The translations under genes and the position numbers were made by a program. A DNA stretch of 33,285 nucleotides from an uncultured Bacteroides sp. (GTDB lineage: Bacteria > Bacteroidota > Bacteroidia > Bacteroidales > Bacteroidaceae): contig UQPQ01000030.1 in the NCBI GenBank assembly GCA_900542985.1, positions 1 through 33,285 of the forward strand, read 5' to 3'. Shown here piece after piece: positions 8,412 to 14,533 of this stretch. Position 1 is the stretch's first letter; every line of letters begins with the position of its first letter. The notes under the pieces were generated by a model that saw only the letters and a list, made by a program, of their open reading frames with translations, did not search any database and was not told the DNA's origin.

Positions 8412-9208
8412 TTATTTTGCTTTTCAATTTTTACATTTAATGCTTTTTCTATAAAACGTATTATTTCATCCAGACTCTTTTCTTTAAAACTTGCGGTAAG
8501 GCGTTTGTCTGTTTTGTTTGCGGACAGTGTAACTTTATAGTAACTGGATAATTCATCAAGTACTTTGATAAGGGGAGTATTATCAAAGACAAAACTGCCA
8601 GTTTTCAATTGGCTTATGATTTTCGGTTTGTCCTCTTGGCTTATAAGTTGTGCTGTCGTGCCTTTTGTCAGAATTAGACTTTCGCTCTGTCCTATAGCTG
8701 AAAATTGTACTTTTCCCGACTCTACATTAACTATAGTCGTATCTTTCCGGCTTTCATCAACAATAAACCTGGTACCCAAAACTTTAATCTTGGCCATAAG
8801 TCCTTCTACTACAAATGGGCTTGTCTCATTATGGATTACATTAAAACTAACCTTTCCTCTCATCTGGACATTACGGTCTGAAACCCAATTATTCCTGTTA
8901 TGAAAACGGATAAAAGAATTTGGGTATATAATCACAGATGAGCTGTCTGGCAACATGTAAGTAACCGGATATGCTTCTGCTGTTATCGTTCTCCATGCCT
9001 CTTTAGTGGTGTTCTTCGGATAAAGTAAGAAACCGATAACTATGGCGGCAACGCCTGACATGAGCCACCAATGATTAGATACTCTACATCTTGGTTCTGA
9101 TATATTATGCTTGCTTTTGAATTCTTTCAACGCTTTCTGTGTATCCAGTTTATTCTTTTTATAGAAGTGTAATACGAAGCGAAGACATTTTCCTTCCAAA
9201 TCTTTCAT
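8408..9208 (-). CDS. FecR-family anti-sigma factor
   Basis: An inner-membrane anti-sigma/sigma-regulator of 266 residues. Cytoplasmic N-terminal part (1-46), one membrane segment (about 47-63, WWLMSGVAAIVIGFLLY), periplasmic FecR domain (about 75-180, FIRFHNRNNWVSDRNVQMRG) and a C-terminal DUF4974 domain (about 207-262) that in these systems faces the receptor STN domain. I chose the ATG at 9208, preceded by an A/G-rich leader. The frame also extends to a GTG at 9259, but those 17 extra residues look untranslated. It lies between the sigma-factor gene and the TonB receptor, and overlaps the receptor start by 4 bases. Confidence 0.92.
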   Translation of the reverse strand: MKDLEGKCLRFVLHFYKKNKLDTQKALKEFKSKHNISEPRCRVSNHWWLMSGVAAIVIGFLLYPKNTTKEAWRTITAEAYPVTYMLPDSSSVIIYPNSFIRFHNRNNWVSDRNVQMRGKVSFNVIHNETSPFVVEGLMAKIKVLGTRFIVDESRKDTTIVNVESGKVQFSAIGQSESLILTKGTTAQLISQEDKPKIISQLKTGSFVFDNTPLIKVLDELSSYYKVTLSANKTDKRLTASFKEKSLDEIIRFIEKALNVKIEKQNK

Positions 9209-9278
9209 ATCTTTTTTTAATTTATTTACCCATATGACCGGAATCGCTATAGAACTCACTATTCACTAATTGTAAATG

Positions 9279-9791
9279 TTAGTTAAATATGAAAGTATAA
9301 GCCCTGCGCACACCTTCACGTACCAATCGTAAGGCCTTACTTATATGATTATCAATTGTGTTAACAGATATATGGAATTTTTCTGCTATGTCCTTGTATT
9401 TCATTCCATCACGTTTATGTAGAAGGAATACCTCTCTGCATCGTTCGGGCAGAGCGTCTATGGCGGTCCACATACGGGCTTCAATACATGAACATTCTTC
9501 CGCTTCATCATCAGTCAAAGTTTCTTCTAAATTGGCAGGGACAGATAATGAAATAAAGGAGGGCTGTTCTTTTAAATAGTCTATGCTTTTGTTTCTGGCA
9601 GTAGCATATAAATAAGCCTTCACATTCTCAATCTTATCTCCTTTATTTAACTTCTCCCAAAATGCCGTAAAACTATCCTGGGCTATATCCTCAGCAGTAT
9701 CTATATTATTCACATAATGGATAATGTACATACATAACGGACGATAATATATTTTGAATATTTCATCTATGTTAGCTTCTGGTGTTATCAT
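9279..9791 (-). CDS. ECF sigma factor (FecI-like, Bacteroidetes type)
   Basis: A 170-residue extracytoplasmic-function RNA polymerase sigma factor. Region 2 spans about 15-75 (YYRPLCMYIIHYV, AEDIAQDSFTAFWE, YLYATARNKSIDYL) and region 4 about 112-160 (LPERCREVFLLHKRDGMKYKDIAEKFHISVNTIDNHISKAL in overlapping parts). The acidic linker is typical. It is the first gene of a five-gene minus-strand operon with FecR, TonB receptor, DUF4249 protein and a small barrel. Established FecI/FecR logic suggests that ligand binding at the receptor releases or activates this factor, which then transcribes its own operon. Spacing to the FecR ATG is about 70 bases. Confidence 0.93.
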   Translation of the reverse strand: MITPEANIDEIFKIYYRPLCMYIIHYVNNIDTAEDIAQDSFTAFWEKLNKGDKIENVKAYLYATARNKSIDYLKEQPSFISLSVPANLEETLTDDEAEECSCIEARMWTAIDALPERCREVFLLHKRDGMKYKDIAEKFHISVNTIDNHISKALRLVREGVRRAYTFIFN

Positions 9792-10277
9792 GTGTTATTA
9801 ATATTGGTATTTTGTCATTTATAATAACTATGAAAAGTATAAATCCCCCTATGTCAAATATGTTAAAAGTTACAAACTAAAGAGTAGCTGACCTCAAACA
9901 TAGCACAATAGTCATATTATTTCAAGTAGTTCAATAGGATAAACTGTATTTTTATTGTAATTTTAGAACATTTCGTACATATTTTATTCAGTAAGACATA
10001 ATCACTCTGAAAGAAATCTGATTACCTTTTATTTCTCTGGAGATAAAACAATATCATACAGTTTTATTCGGTTTCTTTCAGTACTGATCTACTATCAATA
10101 TTGCATTTATCGTATGCATTATTTATAATAATAGTTGGAAATATAATCACAGAACCTAAATTTTGTGAAAACAGCGACAAATAACTTTTGCTTTCAAAGA
10201 ATTATACCTAAATTACATACAAAATATATTTTAACTAAGATGAAATTGTTCGTAAGAACTACCAATAATTTATTTAT
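9792..10277. other. Divergent intergenic region, 486 bases
   Basis: This AT-rich spacer separates the minus-strand sigma-factor operon from the plus-strand lipoprotein gene and must hold both promoters. I see no open frame, hairpin or repeat that I can support. A minus-strand TTTG followed after only about 15 bases by TACTTTTC is a weak candidate for the sigma gene. An ECF-dependent promoter would not be recognisable by eye. Confidence 0.5.
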
Positions 10278-10949
10278 ATGAAACCAAGTATTTTGTATTT
10301 GTCTATTTTAGCCCTATTCGGAACATCGTGTAGTGGCGTATCCAAGTCCGATGACAAACAACAGGAAAAAACAAACCTTATAGGAAACAGTGACTCTGCC
10401 ATGGGATATACATTCTCAAAGTTACTTAATAAGAAAATCAGAATATTCGAAGAAGGTATACGTGTGTTATCTGCTACAGATGCACAGGCTACGTCAGCAG
10501 GATATGTAGTTTTTGCCAAAGACTCATCGAAAGTAGAACTGTTTTTACCAGAAGAAACAGTAATTCTGGACAAGCGTACAAGTGGCAACAACACTCCTGT
10601 ATGGAATGTTGAGGATGATGATACTTATTCTTTACGTCTCTGCAATCAAGACTGGATGTTAACAAGGAGAGGTAAAATAATGTATTGTACAACAGGATTA
10701 GAGAATGTTATTCAAGCTAAATTTACAAGTAAAGACAGCAAAAAGAATATTGATATTTCGTTTTTCAATGCTGCAGATGTAGCACAGATAACACTAGATG
10801 GTGTAAATCATGTTTTATATCGTTACTTAACAGCCTCAGGATATGGATATAAAAATCCTTTTATTGATATAAGAGGAAAAGGTAAGGATATGACACTAAC
10901 CGATTTATCTACAGGTAAAGAAGAAAATTTCACTGAAATCAAAAAATAA
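10278..10949 (+). CDS. Hypothetical lipoprotein
   Basis: A 223-residue protein that I do not recognise. The leader MKPSILYLSILALFGTSC has a lipobox with C18, so it should be a lipoprotein. The mature part is mixed alpha/beta, with no membrane segment and no catalytic motif I can identify. It has two short Cys-containing stretches (YSLRLCNQDWMLTRRG, MYCTTGLENV) and a Lys-rich C-terminus. It stands alone: divergent from the signalling operon, convergent with secG, and followed at once by a strong terminator overlapping its stop codon. Function unknown. Confidence 0.8.
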   Translation: MKPSILYLSILALFGTSCSGVSKSDDKQQEKTNLIGNSDSAMGYTFSKLLNKKIRIFEEGIRVLSATDAQATSAGYVVFAKDSSKVELFLPEETVILDKRTSGNNTPVWNVEDDDTYSLRLCNQDWMLTRRGKIMYCTTGLENVIQAKFTSKDSKKNIDISFFNAADVAQITLDGVNHVLYRYLTASGYGYKNPFIDIRGKGKDMTLTDLSTGKEENFTEIKK

Positions 10950-10983
10950 AGGCTTGAAGTTTTAATTTATACTTCAAGCCTTT
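10948..10983 (+). terminator. Intrinsic terminator after the orphan lipoprotein
   Basis: Perfect 13-base stem AAAGGCTTGAAGT / ACTTCAAGCCTTT around a 10-base loop, followed by ATTTTT. It begins inside the stop codon. Confidence 0.88.
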
Positions 10984-11061
10984 ATTTTTACAGAACAGTT
11001 GATTTGTAAAATTTAATAGTTACCGTATAAAGAATTCTGTAAATCCCCATATAATAAAAAA

Positions 11062-11109
11062 CTGCAGACGCGATTTCTCCTCAACAACAAGGAAAAACCG
11101 CGTCTGTAG
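11062..11109 (-). terminator. Intrinsic terminator after secG
   Basis: CTGCAGACGCG at 11062-11072 pairs with CGCGTCTGTAG at 11099-11109 (one G:U pair). On the minus strand it is followed by TTTTTATTAT. It ends the sigma-54 activator-lptE-TPR-secG unit. Confidence 0.8.
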
Positions 11110-11126
11110 TATATCATTATTATTTA

Positions 11127-11498
11127 TTAGTTAGCAGCAGAGTCCTTTGCAGCAGGTGCTACAGGTGCATCAGTTGCGTCTTGCTGAGGAGCAGCAAATC
11201 CAGCCGGAGCATTCAACGGATTTGTTTTCTGTTCTTCTATAGCCTGTTCCATAATCACAGAAGAAGATTCTACTGTAGTAGGAACAAGATAAGAGGTAGC
11301 AATACTTAACACTACCATGAAAATAGCCAATCCCCAAGTCAACTTTTCAATAAATTCTGTAGTCTTACGAACTCCCATAATCTGATTTGAAGCAGCAAAA
11401 CTAGAAGAAAGACCTCCTCCCTTAGAATTTTGTACCAATACTACAAAGCACATCAGTACAGCTGCAAGTACAATCAATCCAATTAATAAGTAATACAT
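11127..11498 (-). CDS. secG: Protein translocase subunit SecG
   Basis: Inner-membrane subunit of the SecYEG channel. The 123 residues carry two membrane segments (about 3-22 and 54-72) joined by the conserved cytoplasmic loop VVLVQNSKGGGLSSSFA and a GVRKTTEFIEKLTW stretch. The C-terminal Ala/Pro-rich tail (about 90-123) is longer than in proteobacterial SecG but usual in Bacteroidetes. It starts 3 bases after the TPR-protein stop, so it is the last gene of the operon. Confidence 0.94.
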   Translation of the reverse strand: MYYLLIGLIVLAAVLMCFVVLVQNSKGGGLSSSFAASNQIMGVRKTTEFIEKLTWGLAIFMVVLSIATSYLVPTTVESSSVIMEQAIEEQKTNPLNAPAGFAAPQQDATDAPVAPAAKDSAAN

Positions 11499-11501
11499 TT
11501 T

Positions 11502-12254
11502 CTATTTTGATTTAGCGTTAATAATCAATTTTTGTAAAAATCTAATTTGGTCTGCAAAGTAAATGTTTTTTTTCGGATATTTCAAATTTAATTTTTCAAT
11601 AATTTCCAATGCTTTATCGTATCTATGCTGTTTCACATAAATTTTAGCCAAAGTTTCTGTAAAATAGCTTTCATCCAACTCTTCTCCCTCTACCTTTTCA
11701 GGTTCAGTATCCTCTGTTTCTTCTTCCAAATCCACAGTTTGTTCCGAGTCAGGATGTTCATCTACAGACGATTGAAGATTCTGCTTTTCTATAAAATCAT
11801 CTATCAGCTCCTGATTCTTCAAAGGAACTGTCACTTCCGGTTGAGCATCCTCCTGAAGCAAAATAGAAGTATAATCAATACTCACTTCCTGAGGTATTGA
11901 AAGCTCTTTAGCTGTCTGTGCCGGAAGTTCCGACAAAAAACGGTCAATCAAGTCTAAAGTTCGATCCGTACTTTCAGCATTTTTCTCTGCTGTTTTTTCA
12001 CCATGCTTACCAATTACAAAGCGTTCTCCTTCTATATAATAAAACAGCAAACTCAAGTCGGCTACATATAAAGCACTTTTTTGCAATTCGGTTTTAAAGT
12101 CCGGATCTTGCAGAAGAAACAAGTTTTTCAGATAGAGCAAACGCGCAGTCTGAAAATACGGATAGCGTGCCAACAAACCTCTCAGTTCGCCCAGACTCTC
12201 TCTATCCAAAAGTTCCGGATGTGCAATCCATTCCTGCAAACGCTGTTGTATCAT
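11502..12254 (-). CDS. TPR-containing hypothetical protein
   Basis: A 250-residue, probably cytoplasmic protein without signal peptide. The N-terminal part (1-90) is helical (LRGLLARYPYFQTARLLYLKNL). A highly acidic low-complexity linker follows (about 150-200, rich in Glu and Asp). The C-terminus has one clear tetratricopeptide-like hairpin, ETLAKIYVKQHRYDKALEII, followed by EKLNLKYPKKNIYFADQIRF. TPR hairpins mediate protein contacts; the partner is unknown. It is placed 1 base after lptE and 3 before secG, an order I believe is conserved in Bacteroides, suggesting an envelope-biogenesis role. Confidence 0.8.
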   Translation of the reverse strand: MIQQRLQEWIAHPELLDRESLGELRGLLARYPYFQTARLLYLKNLFLLQDPDFKTELQKSALYVADLSLLFYYIEGERFVIGKHGEKTAEKNAESTDRTLDLIDRFLSELPAQTAKELSIPQEVSIDYTSILLQEDAQPEVTVPLKNQELIDDFIEKQNLQSSVDEHPDSEQTVDLEEETEDTEPEKVEGEELDESYFTETLAKIYVKQHRYDKALEIIEKLNLKYPKKNIYFADQIRFLQKLIINAKSK

Positions 12255-12255
12255 A

Positions 12256-12783
12256 TTACCAATTAGCTACAGTTGCATTGAATATCTGTTCTACAATTTC
12301 ATCAATCATCTGACTTACATATTCCTCCTGTACGGCTGAAAGCTGCTGACTGGCATTATACTCACGACTGGCAGAAAACTGCTGTTCAAAGTCTTCTGTA
12401 TGGTTTGTATTATTGACAAAACGTACATTCACTGTCATACGCAATTCGGCCATGGTAGAATAACCGTCCGAACCGATACCTTTATTGTAAGCATCGTAAT
12501 TGGTAATCTCACCCGAAAGTTCCAAATCTCCTCCCTGACGAACCTGTTTCAGACGAGTCTGCTGCATAAACTTATCCTGAAGAGCTACGTTAAACATAGA
12601 CTCCATCGGTCCCCATACGAAAGCAGCCGAACGGTTAGGAAAATTTTCAAACGAAATGGTTTTCACCTTATCGTAGTTAATAGATGAGCCATTGAATTTA
12701 TACGAAACCGTACATGCTACCAATACACAGGAAACAAGTACAAACGAAGACAGTATTTTCCAATATTTCTTAATCGAGACCAT
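12256..12783 (-). CDS. lptE: LptE-family lipopolysaccharide-assembly lipoprotein
   Basis: A 175-residue outer-membrane lipoprotein. The leader has lipobox LVAC (C24). The body shows the LptE-type pattern: YKFNGSSINYDKVKTISFENFPN, an ALQDKFMQQTRLKQV helix, GDLELSGEITNY, and a C-terminal helix DEIVEQIFNATVANW. In characterised bacteria LptE plugs the LptD barrel that inserts lipopolysaccharide into the outer leaflet. The start at 12783 lies inside the end of the sigma-54 activator gene (14-base overlap), which indicates translational coupling. Confidence 0.85.
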   Translation of the reverse strand: MVSIKKYWKILSSFVLVSCVLVACTVSYKFNGSSINYDKVKTISFENFPNRSAAFVWGPMESMFNVALQDKFMQQTRLKQVRQGGDLELSGEITNYDAYNKGIGSDGYSTMAELRMTVNVRFVNNTNHTEDFEQQFSASREYNASQQLSAVQEEYVSQMIDEIVEQIFNATVANW

Positions 12784-14071
12784 ATTCTTTGATTTTACGA
12801 TAAAGGGTACGTTCAGAGATCTTCAAATCCTTTGCAGCATTTTTTCTTTTACCATGATGTCGCTCCAAAGCTTTACGAATCATCTCTTTTTCCACTTCAT
12901 CCAGTGATAAATTTTCTTCTATATATTCTTCAGTATCCTGCACATCGGGTTCCTCTACAGGAGTTTCGGTTCTGTTTACCGGATAATTATTGACCAAAGG
13001 CACCGATGTCTTTACCACAGGTACAGGAGTCATTACAACAGGTGTTTCAGGCATCATACTGACAGGCGCCTCCTGAATATACTGTACAGAAGAAGTCTGT
13101 GCCGGATGGCTGACCTGTGTTCCTGCCCGCTCCGACATAATATCGTGTACCAGTTTCTTGAGTTCCGTCACATCACGACGCATATCAAATAATACCTGAT
13201 ACAAGATTTCACGTTCACTTTCAAAGCTTTTCTGCGATGTTGCAGCTTTACCTCCAAACAAAGCCGGAAGACGGGATACATTTTGTGCGGGAAGATACTG
13301 TTGCAGAATATCTGCACTGATATCCCGATTTGTTTCAATGATAGAAATCTGCTCTGTAATATTTTTAAGCTGTCGGATATTACCCGGCCAGGAATAAGAA
13401 ACCAACATCCGTCTGGCATCTTCCGTCAACTGAATGGCAGGCATACGATATTTCTCTGCAAAATCGGATGCAAACTTACGAAACAACAGCGCAATATCAT
13501 CCGCGCGTTCACGTAAGGGAGGAACCTTGATTGGCACTGTATTCAAACGATAATACAAATCCTCACGAAAACGTCCTTCGGCTATAGCTGTAGCAAAATC
13601 CACATTCGTAGCAGCTACAATCCGTACATCTGTTTTCTGTACTTTTGAGGAACCAACCTTAATGTATTCACCCGACTCCAACACACGAAGCAAACGAGCC
13701 TGAGTAGACAAAGGCAACTCACCCACTTCATCCAAAAAGATTGTTCCACCATTTGCTTCGGCAAAGTATCCATTCCGGTCGCTGATAGCCCCTGTAAATG
13801 CACCTTTCTCATGCCCAAACAACTCAGAGTCGATAGTTCCCTCCGGAATTGCACCACAGTTCACAGCAATATAAGGCCCATGTTTACGACGGCTAAACTG
13901 ATGGATAATTTGCGGAAAGCTTTCCTTACCGACTCCACTTTCTCCCGTAACCAGTACAGACAAGTCGGTAGGAGCCACTTGCATCGCGATATCAATAGCC
14001 CGGTTCAATCCCTCAGAGTTACCGATAATCCCGAAGCGCAACTTTATATTCTGTATTTCCGATTTAACCAT
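12770..14071 (-). CDS. Sigma-54-dependent activator without receiver domain
   Basis: A 433-residue bacterial enhancer-binding protein. The AAA+ domain has Walker A GESGVGKE (43-50), the sigma-54 contact loop GAFTGA (90-95), Walker B IFLDE (111-115) and the RFREDLYYRLN arginine-finger region. A Pro/Val/Thr-rich linker (about 300-385) leads to a Fis-type helix-turn-helix at the end (RKNAAKDLKISERTLYRKIK). There is no N-terminal receiver or sensor domain, so it starts almost directly with the AAA+ core, as in PspF-like activators. The frame extends to a TTG 24 bases upstream, but the ATG at 14071 is better, with GGAAGAGA just before it. It heads the operon with lptE, a TPR gene and secG. Walker A has Glu after GK, where Ser or Thr is usual in many AAA+ proteins but Glu is common in this family. 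Confidence 0.92.
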   Translation of the reverse strand: MVKSEIQNIKLRFGIIGNSEGLNRAIDIAMQVAPTDLSVLVTGESGVGKESFPQIIHQFSRRKHGPYIAVNCGAIPEGTIDSELFGHEKGAFTGAISDRNGYFAEANGGTIFLDEVGELPLSTQARLLRVLESGEYIKVGSSKVQKTDVRIVAATNVDFATAIAEGRFREDLYYRLNTVPIKVPPLRERADDIALLFRKFASDFAEKYRMPAIQLTEDARRMLVSYSWPGNIRQLKNITEQISIIETNRDISADILQQYLPAQNVSRLPALFGGKAATSQKSFESEREILYQVLFDMRRDVTELKKLVHDIMSERAGTQVSHPAQTSSVQYIQEAPVSMMPETPVVMTPVPVVKTSVPLVNNYPVNRTETPVEEPDVQDTEEYIEENLSLDEVEKEMIRKALERHHGKRKNAAKDLKISERTLYRKIKEYGLD

Positions 14072-14092
14072 AAATTCTCTTCCAATAGACAG

Positions 14093-14108
14093 CAAAAATA
14101 CAAAAATA
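14093..14108 (-). promoter_or_regulatory. Possible promoter (-7 elements) of envelope operon
   Basis: Minus-strand TATTTTTG occurs twice in a row (14108-14101 and 14100-14093), each matching TAnnTTTG. No strict TTTG -33 box is seen at the right distance. The leader to the ATG at 14071 would be about 15-25 bases. Confidence 0.4.
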
Positions 14109-14448
14109 ATCGAACTCTAAAGGCATAAATCCGCATAGATTTTCACTCTTTTCTACCCTCTTCCGAATCTTATGCCTGCTCCGCCGTTTCTGTATTGACA
14201 TGATATCACAGAACATTTCCGGTCAATGACTGGAAGACATAATTTCAACTACAGACAAAGACAATGAAAACATCAGTATCCGATAACAGAAGAACTGTTC
14301 GGCCGACGGCGATGGCTCTGCAGCCGGCGACGTAGAATAGACAAACGCCAACGCCGGCTATACAGACAACGACGCCGGCTATCATACACGGATGATATCG
14401 AACACACTCCTTACAGATAAAGCAGCATCCTCATCCAGTCATAAAAAA
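14096..14448. other. Intergenic region with GC-rich repeat patch
   Basis: About 350 bases without a gene between the start of the sigma-54 activator and the end of the DUF5686 gene, which are both on the minus strand. Apart from the possible promoter at its left end and the 21-base repeat patch B, I see only unstructured sequence. Confidence 0.5.
14308..14391. repeat. Degenerate 21-base tandem repeat, patch B
   Basis: The best units are 14350-14370 and 14371-14391, both beginning RACGCCGGCTAT; two weaker units can be placed at 14329-14349 and 14308-14328. Unit 14350-14370 matches unit 293-313 of patch A at 17 of 21 positions, by eye. GCCGGC appears three times. Like patch A, it stands out as GC-rich in an AT-rich spacer, so the two patches look like members of one intergenic repeat family. 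Confidence 0.6.
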
Positions 14449-14508
14449 AGAACCAGTCGCTTTCCTCTTCTCGTCATAACCGGACGAAATCGAAAAACGA
14501 CTGGTTCT
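14449..14508 (-). terminator. Intrinsic terminator after the DUF5686 gene
   Basis: AGAACCAGTCG at 14449-14459 pairs perfectly with CGACTGGTTCT at 14498-14508. On the minus strand it is followed by a run of T (complement of 14443-14449). The loop of about 38 bases is long. Confidence 0.8.
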
Positions 14509-14533
14509 CCTTACAATAAAGAAATCTATAAAA

